Positions 11,311 to 22,375 of a stretch of DNA of 64,000 nucleotides are shown here, piece after piece (position 1 is the first letter of the stretch; the number at the start of each line of letters is the position of its first letter). The notes below the pieces were generated by a model. The model was not told the DNA's origin and ran no database searches. It saw nothing but the letters and a program-made list of their open reading frames with translations. Source of the DNA: Phyto melanocephala (taxonomy: Eukaryota; Arthropoda; Insecta; Diptera; Rhinophoridae); assembly GCA_941918925.1 (NCBI GenBank), contig OW799233.1:121732333-121796332 (forward strand). Reading direction: 5' to 3'. Position numbers and translations under genes: made by a program.

Positions 11311-11648
11311 TTGAATTTTTGTAAATTATGACTCCAAGGAACGAAATCTAAAACTAAACTAGCAATTCAACAAAAAACATTGCTAGAATTAAAAATACGA
11401 AAAACGAAACCAAAAACAAAGCTGCATTGAAGTACCGTTACAGTAAAGAAAGACATGGTATTAAACACAACAGCGTACAACAGCTTGCCTAAGTTGCAAT
11501 GACATGCTAAGACAGTATGTTTGAGTTGGCATAACATGTTATAACACCTTGTTTAAAATTCGCAAGGCATAGCAAAGCATAAAATCTTTGAAAATGACAT
11601 TTTTACAGAAAATTTTTAATTGTGCAGGAGTCTATTATTTACATTACA

Positions 11649-12396
11649 TCTATATGTATAAAAGTGAAACTCTGTGTGTGTGTGTGTGTGTGTGCGTGTG
11701 TTAGCTATAGACTCCGAAACTGTAAAACCGATCGGACTCAAACTTTGGCAAGTTGTTGTACACATTCCAGGGAGTGTTTATGGGTGGAAAAAAAGTGGGC
11801 GGGGCCACGCCCATAAAAAATTAGTTATCAGTTTTAGCTCCTTGCACTTGACCGATTTTTCTGAAACTTTGCATACATATCGAGCTGTCATGACTTAATA
11901 ATTTCGTGATAAGAAAAGTGGGCGAGGCCACACCCTTTTAATTTTGAGGTACTTGCACTTGACCGATTTTTCTGAAACTTTGCACACATACTAAGCTGTC
12001 ATAACTATATAATTTCGTGATTATAAAAGTGGGCAGGGCCACGCCCTTAAAAAAAGGTTATAATTTTAAGGTACTTGCACTGGACCGATTATTCTGAAAC
12101 TTTGCACACATATTGAGCTCTCATGATTATACAATTTCGTGATTAGAAAAATGGGCAGTGCCACGCCCTTAAAAATAGGTATCATTTTGAGGTACTTGCA
12201 CTGGTCTGATTCTTCTGAAACTTTGCACACATATTGAGCTGTTTTGACTTTACAATTTCGTGATTAGAAAAGTGGGCAATGCCACGCCCATAAAAAAAAT
12301 TATAATTTTTAGGTTTTTGCACTTGATATTCAATTAAAATTCAGAATGCATTTCGATTCATTAAGGGGCGTAGCAACGCGCGCCGGGTTTGGCTAG
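11649..12396 (+). mobile_element. Non-autonomous Helitron (748 bp)
   Basis: The ends fit Helitrons: 5' A|TCTATATGTATAAAAGTG and 3' ...CGCGCCGGGTTTGGCTAG|T, so the insertion sits between host A and T with no target duplication. A GC-rich GCAACGCGCG segment near the end could form the terminal hairpin. A (TG)n run lies near 11672-11700. The body is built of five modules spaced 111-123 bp, each with a near-palindrome of the form GGGCRDGGCCACGCCC (11797, 11920, 12031, 12153, 12274) followed by a CTTGCACTTGACCGAT-like and CTGAAACTTTGCA block. No Rep/helicase is encoded, so it depends on an autonomous partner elsewhere. Confidence 0.88.
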
Positions 12397-13212
12397 TAAA
12401 TAACTAAAAACCTTGTAGCTGAATATTAAAAGCTATACAAATTGTTTTCAATTCCAATCCAGTCCTGACTTAGTCTTATTGAACAACATGCTCTTTAAGG
12501 CCAGTTTAGACTATAATACAAGTCGTAAGACTTCAATTGGACTTTGTAGAAGCAAGATGCGATGAAATTCGCTCCGTACTCAAGCAAAAGAGAGAAAAAG
12601 TATGATGTAAGTCTTTTTGCATTTAGGCTATTAGTGTAAAGTAGAATCGAGGTAGAATGAATTAGAAATATAAACAGACTCTTAGCTGACAAACACAATA
12701 AATTATCATAAATTATAAAGTACAAAAAATAATAAGAATCTACTTTTAAATTAAATAAGATGATTTACGTTTTTTAAAAATAAAACATTTTAGTTTTAAT
12801 CTTTTTCTTTTCTTTTTGAATGTGTTTGATGAATAAAACAATTCATAATGTTTGTAGTTCTACAAAAACTACAGAAACAGCAAACCATTTTCTTCCACGC
12901 CGTGTAACAAAATCAAAAACATACATATTGTTTTTGTAATTGTTGCAGAATTACTAGCACAGCCCTAATGTGTTTGCCAATGAGTTCATTAAAATACACC
13001 TTTTATCTAATGAAATGTTTCATTTCTTAAAACGATTCAAAAAATGCAATCCACTTGTCAAATTTTTATGCGTATTTCTCTCCTGTTTTCTTCATTCTAC
13101 ACGAATTTTTGATACATCGTACAACTTGTATTGTAGTCTGATGTATAAAGGCGTTTAATGACTACCACATATCGCCTCTCTTACTTAGATATGTCTTAGT
13201 AATGACCTGATA
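12397..13212. other. AT-rich DNA, nothing recognised
   Basis: Open frames at 12495-12725 (-) and 12970-13158 (+) lack domain character. No repeat ends are seen. Confidence 0.35.
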
Positions 13213-13447
13213 TATGTGGTTTTCATATATCAAATCAAATTTTTCAGGAGAGCTACAAAACCGTGTTAGTGCTGAACGATTTTTTAATATATAAAGTTAT
13301 ATGCAATTAATATTATCGGAATTGGTCCATCTTATTTGATAAATTTTTAAAACAAAGTGAAGGCCGTCTAAAACCAAGCAATATGGCATTATAAACTCAA
13401 AATCGTATAAAATGAACATAACCGGTTGCCCATGAAAACCACAGATA
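13213..13447. mobile_element. Short MITE copy of the 4026-4551 family
   Basis: The left end TATATGTGGTTTTCATATAT and the right end GGTTGCCCATGAAAACCACA (then GATATA) are inverted and match the family ends; the right end is the better preserved. The interior shares TTTTTCAGGAGAGCTACAAA-like and TCCATCTTATTTGATAAATT-like segments with 4026-4551 in inverted orientation. Internally deleted relative to the 526-bp copy. Confidence 0.65.
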
Positions 13448-15414
13448 TATAATGTTATACATAAGTACTTATTTGTCAGACAAGAACTATTCAGATATCT
13501 TTATTTTATTCTTATTTCTTTTAAGACACTTAAAGCATAACACAGTATTGAATGGTTAATGACTTGCTATTACTGAACAATATAATTTTTTCATAAATAT
13601 TACATACCGTCTATTATACCAAGAAGTGTTCTATTATTGACTTGCTTTTTAGTGTGATATTAAAGTGCTTATTTGTCAGACATTTGATTAAAAAGAGCTG
13701 CATAAAAAATTATTTATTCTGTTTCACACCTACTTCCAATCTCTATGTTTTAGTGCAGACATAAATATTAAATAAAAAATAAGAAAACTAAACGCATCTC
13801 ACTACAGAACATAAAAAAATAAAGTTTTCGTGCAAGTCTTCTATCAAAACATTCAAACATGTTCTAACATTTCTCTTTCAGTTTTATTATTCTCCTTCAT
13901 TTTTGTTATGATTCAGCTTCTTTCGATTCTTACGTTGTTCTCTTTTAGTTTACTTTTCAACAAAGCGATTGTTTGTGCAAGTGTGTTTTCCATAATGAGA
14001 GACCAATAGAAACACACTATTTTAAATTCAGTATGAGTGCATTTAAGCTATTTTTCTTAAACTTGTGAAGTTATATTATATACACACTATACAACTTAGT
14101 TATTGTGAAAAATGTTAGGAGCCATTCAATTAATTTCTTGTAATTGTAATTTTATTTAACACACATTAAAACATTGCTGTTGTAAGCGATAGCGTGGCAA
14201 AAGAGCAGTCAACCTCGACTTGGTTGATATTTTGTTCCATACATAATTGAACCATACAAATATTATCATTATAAAAAGAATAATAATTTCCTAAATAATT
14301 TGTGTTTTATTCAAAATCAACATCGGCCCTCAAAATTGTACCACCCTTTATAATAACTCATTTTGTATTGAGTGTTTTTACAGGGAAGCAGTAATGTTTT
14401 TGTAAATAGCAGCGAATCAGTTTATTAGTTAGAGAATGTCTTAAAGATTCTCAATGATCTTTTAGTTTCAAATCAGCACATTGCAGAAAAAACGAAACTA
14501 TTTTTCTTTTTTCCTTTAAAGAACTGTACGACTTCTGCGACTACGTTATTCAGGTTATTAAAATCAAGTACTTATGCAATGCTGTAAAAGTAGGTACTTA
14601 TTTTAGTACCTGTTTGTAAGCCTGGTGAGAAGTTATATAAGTGATAAGTAATTGCCTCCATTGATAAAATAATGCGTTTAAAAGATAAATTTAAGGCAGT
14701 GAAGAAGTCTTTTAGTACTTTTTACTCATTTTTTTGTAATGAGAGTTATTTGAATAACAAAAATATGCTGTAGAAAATATAAATTTTATAAATATTTTAT
14801 TTTTTTCTCTAGGAAGGTAAAGCAATACTTAGATTGTGCCCCCATTCCTCTACATTGTCTCACCAGTCATATTGAGGATTTATGAGTTTTAAGGTATTGT
14901 GTAAAAGATTAATAATGTTTAGGCTGAAATATGACATTGAAAAATTATGTTTTTTTAAGAAACAATTGAAATAAACATGTGGGCCTTTTTTTTGCTTTTT
15001 TACCACAAAATATTAAACTTCGAATTAGTTTGATTAACCAAGTATACTTTAACGTTCTCCTATGAGTTCTACTTTTTCTTTATGTACAGACTATTTTTTT
15101 TTCTAAATTTTGGATGGTGTTTAAAATAACTTGAAATGGAAAATATGAAAAATTATAACAATTTAAAAGAATAAAGCAATAGTAATTATTTATGCTCTAA
15201 AATTCGGTATATAGATGAAAATAATAAAAGTCATTTGAAAATATAAAAAAAATTAAATTTCCCTTTTATTTCAATATCTTTTGCAACATCTTTAAAAATT
15301 ATTTATATACAATACATTTTTAATTAAAATGAATAAAAATAGATTTTATTTTAGTCTATGTAGGCTTTTAGAACTTATCACCCTTTCTGTATGGGATTTT
15401 AAGAACTTAAATAA
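13448..15414. other. AT-rich DNA, no supported gene
   Basis: A direct repeat of CTTATTTGTCAGACA occurs at about 13468 and 13667, about 200 bp apart; its meaning is unknown. Otherwise nothing is recognised. Confidence 0.35.
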
Positions 15415-15610
15415 AGGGTGTCCCAATGTAAGTTACAAATTTTTATGTTTCGCCTTTTTTGAGAAGTCGTAATAAGCATCCCTAAATAAAGTAATTCAAT
15501 AGCTAAGAGCTTAGAGCAAGTAAAAATAGACCGATACACGGTAGAACAATATGTCTTAATTTTTAAACAATATTTCAAAAATAATGAAAGTTTAGCGGCC
15601 GCAATATGGA
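15415..15610 (+). pseudogene. 5' end of a decayed IS630/Tc1-mariner-like transposon
   Basis: A likely terminal repeat GGGTGTCCCAATGTAAGTTA begins at about 15418. About 110 bp downstream the frame reads RYTVEQYVLIFKQYFKNNES then LAAAIWNR and a stop. That is the N-terminal helix-turn-helix region of transposases with a DUF4817-like start (pattern YT.EQ.V.I...Y..N.S...A). The rest of the transposase is not found downstream. This is the same broad group as the elements at 25572 and 40443. Confidence 0.55.
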
Positions 15611-15834
15611 ATCGGTAGTAAGTTTACGCCATAGGGAGCTTCTTGGAGTTTTCAATTCTTGTCTAAGATTTATCATAGAATAAATTCAGAATAGAACAAA
15701 TTAATAATAAAAACAAATATAAAATATAAATATATATAAAGTAAGTAAAGAAAAACAAAAAAGATAATTGTCACCGACTCTCTTATGCGCTGCTTCTTTA
15801 TTGATATTGGATGAACAGTATATTAAGCATCTCT

Positions 15835-15990
15835 TCTTGAATTTTTAAATATTAATCTATTTAAAATTGACAAAGTTTAAACACTATTCCAATAATATTT
15901 TATATGAAATTTTTGAACTGCGGCCAACAAGTTTTCATTATTTTTAAAATATTGATGAACAAGTTATTCTAGTTACATAAATGTTAATTT
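15835..15990 (-). pseudogene. Second transposase N-terminal relic, opposite strand
   Basis: On the minus strand from about 15980 the frame reads VHQYFKNNENLLAAVQKFHI, then KYYWNSV, a stop, and TLSILNRLIFKN. This matches the same helix-turn-helix block as the 15415 relic and continues a little further toward the second helix. The two relics form an imperfect 35-bp inverted repeat (15569-15603 and 15919-15953, about 80% identical). Confidence 0.55.
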
Positions 15991-16604
15991 ACAAGTTAGT
16001 TTTTTTCAAGTGCCAAAGTAGCCAACGGAGGCGAATTATCACGTCAATTTTTGTCAACTTGAACTCTAATAAAATACAAGGTTTTTGTAGGAAAGCAAAT
16101 TTCAATAAGTACATACATTAAAGTACATACATTACTGCTCTCGAACCATAGCCCTAGGGGTACCAGGACTGGACTATACAGCTTTTTGAATCTTAACTAG
16201 TTAATACCTAAAATATAATTTGTTCAGTTCTTTTGTTTTGAAAGATAATTATTTTATTAAATAAATTATTATTTTGTACTTAAAACGATTTTATACCACA
16301 TTCGTTCTACTCTTTTATCTCAAAAATCATGTTGCGATTTTTTTCGTAATATTTAAGTGACAACACTTATATCAATAAAGATAGTAGCATTTTCTAGTCA
16401 TTAAAAAATTTATTTAAAAATAATTCTTTCTTTGTATAAAAGATATAACCTTGAGTTAAGCTTTTATTAAAAAAAAAAATTAACAATTTGTATATTTTGA
16501 GTTGATACAGTTTTTTGATAAAATTTGTATCAAAATAAAGCAACAATATGTAACTAAATGGAAGGATTCAAATTTTTTTTGCACTATAATTAAAATGAAA
16601 AAAA
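15991..16604. other. AT-rich DNA, nothing recognised
   Basis: No supported feature. A tract of ten As occurs near 16470. Confidence 0.35.
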
Positions 16605-16800
16605 ATATAAAAGAATTAGCATATTCGACCATGCCGGATCTGAGAATATCCTTCATCATAATGTTAATATATACAATGAACACATAATAGTGTAACCTAG
16701 ATTTAATTTTTATGTTATACGCCATTTTGCCATTTTATAATTTCCGATGCCATCTCTGATTCTGAATTTTTATATGTGCAGTTATCTGTGTTGTACCAGT
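16605..16800 (+). mobile_element. DINE-like element, divergent subfamily, 5' fragment
   Basis: Contains the ATTCGACCATGCCGGATCTG hairpin block and then a TATACGCCATTTTGCCATTT / CTGATTCTGAATTTTTATAT sequence. The same order is seen at 34668 and, in part, 58905. It differs from the main mini-me copies after the hairpin, so I treat it as a separate subfamily. Confidence 0.55.
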
Positions 16801-17308
16801 CAAGGCCTTTCATGTAATATTTAAATTGGTGGTGTTGGGAAAAAGAATTTGTTCACCATTTTGTTTCAGACGCTGTCCTCGGCTTTACATTTTTGCATAT
16901 TAAATTCTTTTTTTACTGGATAAATTTTTTTCTTCAATATCAATACTTTGGTGGTTGAAGGCTACAAAGCCGTAAATACTGTATTTAACCCAAACATGCG
17001 CTATGTTATTATCTTTTCCATAGTTAAGTGTATTCTATGGTCAAATATATTAATATATTGAGCGGGTTGAACAGGGTACATTTTTAAATACTACATTTCA
17101 CCCATATCTAAATTTACTGTTCGCTAGTAATGGCGGTTATTATGGATATTATATATTATATTATAATGTTTAAAGTTACGCTAGTCAAGCCCTTTTATTT
17201 AATATCCGTTTTAACTCTGTCGGTTGTCTAGAATTAAAAAAATTATATCTATATTTAGTAACAAAGGTCTCAATAAATTATTTTGAAGCTAAACTAAAAA
17301 ACTAAAAA
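16801..17308. other. AT-rich DNA, nothing recognised
   Basis: No supported feature. Confidence 0.35.
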
Positions 17309-18461
17309 CTAGAAAAGCCCGGCACGCGTTGCTACGCCCCTCTGAATTTTAATTGAATATCAAGTGCAAAAAGCTAAAAATTATAATTTTTTTTAATGGG
17401 CGAGACACTGCCAACTTTTCTAATCACGCAACTGTATAGTCATCATGCAAAGTTTCAGAAAAATCGGTGAAGTTCAAGTAGCTGAAAATAATAACTTTTT
17501 TTGTGGGCGTGACACTGCCACTTTTCTAATCAAGAAAATGTATACTAATGACAACTCAATATGTGTGCACAGTTTCAGAAAAATCGATCTAGTGCAAGTA
17601 CCTTAAAATGATAACATAATTCTTATGGGCGTGGCACTGCCCATTTTTCTAATCACGAATAATCATGAGAGCTCAATATGTGCGTGCAAAGTTTCAGAAA
17701 AATCGGTGAAGTTCAAGTAGCTGAAAATTATAACTTTTTTTATGGGCGTGGCATTGCCCACTTTTCTTATCACGAAAGTGTAAAGTCATGACAGCTCAAT
17801 ATGTGTGCAAAGTTTCAGAAAAATTGGTACAGTGCAAGAACCTCAAGATTATAACTTTTTTATGGGCGTGGCCCCGCCCACTTTTATAATCACGAAATTT
17901 CAAAGTCATGACAGCTCAATATGTGTGCAAAGTTTGCACGGGTGGTACCGCACAAATTAAAAAAGCTCTCCCTGTGTTAGTACTCAATATATATAATGTT
18001 AAAAATTCACTTTGTATAGGGGTTACCACGCCCACTCATCCGATCCCGCCCATTTTCGGCATGGCTACTCACATTAATAATAGAAGGCCTCGCATAAATT
18101 TCAAACGCTTTCCCTGTGATAGTACTCAGGATATATGATATTAAAAATTCACTTTGTATCGTAGCTGCCTCGCTCACTTATGCGATCCTGCCCATTTTCG
18201 GTACGACTACAAATAGTAACAACAAATAATGTCGAACGAATTTTCGAAGCTCTGCCTTTCATAGTAATCAAGATATATGATGTTAAAAACTCACTTTGTA
18301 TGGGATTTGCCACGCCCACTTCATTAAGGAATATAAAAAATAGATATTAACCTATTTTCAGACCTATAGAATGTGCATGCAAAATTTCATTGAAATCGGT
18401 TCAGCCGTTTCGGAGGAGTTTGGTGACAAACACTGTGACACGTAAATTTTATATATATAGA
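17309..18461 (-). mobile_element. Non-autonomous Helitron (1153 bp)
   Basis: On the minus strand it starts A|TCTATATATATAAAATTTAC at 18461 and ends CGCGTGCCGGGCTTTTCTAG|T at 17309, giving the expected TC...CTAG ends between A and T. The 5' part has AACTCCTCCGAAACGGCTGA followed by CCGATTTC, a block typical of insect Helitron starts. Two module types are iterated: a 5' set containing CACTTTGTAT...CACGCCCACT (about 130 bp) and a 3' set with the GGGCGTGGCACTGCCCA-type palindromes shared with 11649-12396. No Rep/helicase is encoded. A 76-codon open frame inside it is spurious. Confidence 0.88.
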
Positions 18462-18589
18462 TATGGAAAAAGTCGAAGGAAGACGTGAGCAAATAAACGT
18501 TCATATCATAGAAAGTTATAGGGTAACTGTACTGAGTTTTAATTACGATTAATTCCGGATATCAAATCCAGATCCGTGTAATATGTGGT

Positions 18590-18765
18590 TGCTTCTAAAA
18601 GTTGATTTCATACAACATACGAACAGATGGATATTACTCAGGCAACTAATCAAATCATAAGCTTTCAGAAAATATATACTTTTGGAGGCGGAAACAAATA
18701 TTTTAGAAATCACAAATTGATATGTTCCTTTGGCTCAACAGGTGATGGGTATAATAAAGAAACAC
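18590..18765 (+). mobile_element. mini-me-like 3' fragment
   Basis: Carries AAGTTGATTTCATACAACAT, a decayed GACR tract (GAACAGATGGA), AAGCTTTCAGAAAATATATA and an end block CAGGTGATGGGTATAA. The end block matches the 3' end at 37775-37790 more than the AAGGGTATA ends of the main copies. Confidence 0.6.
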
Positions 18766-21580
18766 AAGTTAAATGTGTTTTTTTAACTAAATTGTTGACA
18801 AAGATATATTTGGATTTCAAAATTCACTTAAAATATAATCTCTAACAGCTTTATCCCCTACTGGTGCGTTTGAAATTGTCTAGTGGCTTCTTCAAAGTCC
18901 AGGAGCATTTTTTCCATTGTACAGTTGTTTAACATTTAGTTTATAACTATCCTACACTGTCTCTTTCGGAAACTCTTATATATTTAAACAATAAAGCCGT
19001 GATCTTTTGTGCTTTAAAAGAATTAAATAGTTTTTAAGAAATAATCTGGAAGACATCTTAACTCTACACTACCGTTTAGCATATGCATCTATACCAATCA
19101 CTTTATCCGTATTTAAAAGTTAGTATTGTAACTAATTACTAATTGCAATTCGTAGTGCCTAAGTAATAGGAAACAGCTTAAAGGGAATTTCAAAATCATA
19201 ATGATTTGCTTTGAAAGTAATTTGTCAGTAGGCGTAATCGCAATTTAATGTTAAAGTTATTTAAGTTTGTTTTTCTATCAATCGTAAGAAAAGCAAAGAT
19301 CAAAAGTAAATAAAATACTAGTAGAAACTAATTATCTCAACATAATTCTTAGAAAATGTACAACAATTTTTTAACAAGTAAAATATTTTTATATTTCTTT
19401 TTAACAAGTTTCAATTATTGTCGACTATAACTAACACTTCGTTAGATTTTTATTATTTCTTTGTTTGACAAAACGTGTCAGAATTAATTATTTTTAACCA
19501 TCAGCCTAAAAGTAGGTAACATTTTCACTTGAATGTAAAATATCTTACAAAGACCTACCTCCATTTATAATAGAGACTATAATGTTTATAAATTTGTCTG
19601 TATATTACTTGTATGTATTATTTTTTTTTAATAAGAAAAAAAATATTTATATACTCTACTTAAAAGTATTTAATTTCATTCTATTTTTAACATTTATTTA
19701 CGAAAATATTTCCCAGCAGACACGTGTGTATTCTGGTTAAATTAATTTCGCATTTTTTTTTTTTGGTTTTGTTGCTAACTTATGAAAATAATTGTTTATA
19801 CAAAAACAGGAAATGGAATATTTTCTTTTTTGAAGCTCGCTGTTATTCAGCTTTAAATTCTTTACTACAATAACAAGGCGCATAAGTGAGTGTTTGCTTG
19901 TGTGGGTGTATGCGTGTGGTTATGAATACAACACAATTCTTTAAAACGTTCATAAAATTTGAATGAAGCCATCTCAAATGCATTTCTTTAACCTTTTTCC
20001 AACTTTTTTTTCTTTAACTTAATTGTTTAATGTTGCCAGCGAGATATCAAAAAAGAAAAGTATTTTGTTTTTTGTTCTATTGCACATAACGCTCTTTTAC
20101 GCTCTCTAGTGTTTTGACTGTGTCTGTGCTTTTCCTTCTATTCATTCCCACTGTTTTTAAGCAACGTAGCGTATGAAAAGTTTCCATTGTCTTAAAGTTG
20201 ACAATGAAAGAATAATTGTTATACAAAAAGCAAATGCAACATACAAAAAAATCACACAGATGCATATAAACAAAGGAGAAGCTGTAGCAAAAAAAAAAAA
20301 TATTTAAAATACAATGAAACGAAAATAACATCAGCAATAATAATAAAAATTCTATACAAAAGCAAACAGGAAATACTAAAACTTAAACAATAGAGCAGAC
20401 TGGAGCAGTGGAGTAAAAAAAGTTAAACACCTACATCCTTACCTGTTTCCCACAAAACGAATGCAAATACTTATACATAAATATGTGCATGCACCTGCAT
20501 GTGCACATATGAATGTCTGTAAATAATTCTTGCTAAAGTTATACACATACCTCTACACTGTTATTCACTTTAACTTAAGTGTTAGTTGAGAGCGTTTTGG
20601 AAAGGGATGTAACAAAAGAAATAATAACATAAAGAACATAGGACTAAGAATAGCAAATAGAAACATAGCAAAAACGGAAAATTAAAATATAAAATTAATA
20701 TCTTTTTAATTATTAACGTTTAACACATTTAAACTGAAGCAAATGGAAAAACGCCCGGGATTTTCCTCTCATTAAACCGCGCTTTGTGGTGTATATGTAC
20801 AAGCATTTAAAGCTTTGTAGGTTTTTATATGCATGTATGCGTGTGAAAAGGGCTCAAATCTATCTGCTTGTTTTTGTTATTAGTGTATGTATGTACATAC
20901 ATACATTTCATATTATGTTTTTTTTATTTTTACAACATATTTCAAGTAACTTACATAAACAGTAGTGGTCAAATTATTAGCTGGGACTGGACTATTTTCA
21001 TAATCTTTATCTATAAATAATATTAGAGGTATTCAGAAATTTATTAAACGCTGACCAGGCATAAGAAAGACCTAAGAGAATCATGTTAATAAAGTCGTTA
21101 GAGATGGTATTGTCTTTGTTAGGAAAGGGGTGTGCCGAAAACAAGAAATACCTGCCACACTCACACTCAGATATCCATATGGTCCATTGGCATTGTCGTA
21201 ATTTCCTTAAAGAAAATTTTATTTTAGTTCAAAGACTAATAAATTTTATTCTTCTCCCAGGCCTTTCCTCTTCCTAATATACGTGGTGCTTTTTTAAATT
21301 AAACACAAACAGTTTCGTTTTGAACTAAAACTAAAAGCTCCTTGCTTTATTGACTGTTAACTTATAACTGAAACTTGACAAAATTCATAATTTTCTCTAT
21401 ACAAAAAGTAAATTAATTTAACCGCGATATTGAGGTAAATTTAAAGTTCATAATAAAAACAAATTATGTATAAAAAAAAGAATAACAGAAAACAGTTGAG
21501 GGCAAAATTATACCACTTTCAAAACAAACAAAAAAAGATTAAAATTTGTTGAACGCAGTTCAACATACTCCCGCACGAAA
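18766..21580. other. AT-rich DNA, nothing firmly recognised
   Basis: ACAGTAGTGGTCAAATTATT at about 20960-20980 resembles a Tc1-family terminal repeat, but no partner or transposase was found. An 86-codon frame at 20077-20337 (-) looks non-coding. Confidence 0.35.
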
Positions 21581-21584
21581 TAAG

Positions 21585-22375
21585 CTAGTGGCAATTACAG
21601 CCGTGCCACACTCCCGATATGACCCATCCAAATATCGTACGCTGAGCCTTTGAAAGCATTGGTTGTGGTTGAATGATGTCGTTGGTGCAAATAGAGTTCA
21701 ACGTTTTTCCGCTGATTATACCGTCGATATCACGGCTGACAGCGAATCCGGGATGTGCATGGGGCGTCATCTGGCTAAAATGTTCCATAAGGTGTGGATC
21801 ATGGATAGGTGGTAGAACGGAGATAAAGTCGTTTCTGATTTGGAGACGCCAACGGGCAATAGGTTCATAGTGGGAACGTGGTTCATACGTTGGGGCAACC
21901 TGAAACTCGCCATACTCAATATCTCCTCGCCTGTAGTCAGCCTCAAATTCTGAAAAAACCTTAGCTACACTTCTCAATAAAAACGATTAATCCATCTTTG
22001 GGTCCAGAAGAGAGGTTACCCACATCGGATTTTTTTTGTGAATCAAATTAACTCTTACTAAGGGTGGAATATAGCGATCTTCGACTGGGAGGCTTAAGGA
22101 TAAATCAGCGCTTGAACTTAGAACCGGCGGCTGCTCTACCTTTTGGGTATGTTTATCAACATCTTGTTGTGAGGTGTGTAGTTGGAGCACTTGAAGTCCT
22201 AGTTCTGCTGACTGGTTTTCTTCCTCATAGCTAGAGGACAAACTCACGTCTTCGGGGCGGTCGCGGTGTACCATTGAGTGGTGTTTGGCCCCACATATTG
22301 CGCAACGATTGGCATTACCATATTTGTTATAATGGCATCACCCATTTTTCTCGTATGCTATCTCCGCCATTTATA
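21585..22375 (-). pseudogene. BEL/Pao retrotransposon fragment: Gag zinc knuckle and protease region
   Basis: One minus-strand frame runs about 263 codons from near 22375 to 21585, broken by a stop near 22340 and an in-frame TAA at 21987-21989. The N-terminal part holds YGNANRCAICGAKHHSMVH, a C-x2-C-x3-H-x4-H knuckle of the BEL/Pao type, followed by an acidic Ser-rich linker (EEENQSAELGLQVLQLHTSQ). The C-terminal part ends with GIISGK... and AQRTIFGWVISGVWHG, matching the AQ.T.FGW..SG signature at the end of BEL/Pao aspartic proteases. The catalytic DSG triad and all RT, RNase H and integrase domains are missing, and no LTR was seen. It is a short, dead fragment, somewhat GC-richer than its surroundings. 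Confidence 0.65.

Noticed and set aside
13459..13690. Direct repeat CTTATTTGTCAGACA about 200 bp apart
   Set aside because: The sequence between does not show a consistent tandem or terminal-repeat structure.
17908..18138. 76-residue frame in the minus-strand Helitron
   Set aside because: Falls inside repeated Helitron modules; no relation to Rep/helicase.
20958..20985. Possible Tc1-family terminal repeat (ACAGTAGTGGTCAAATTATT)
   Set aside because: Only one end was found and no transposase sequence follows; too short to call.
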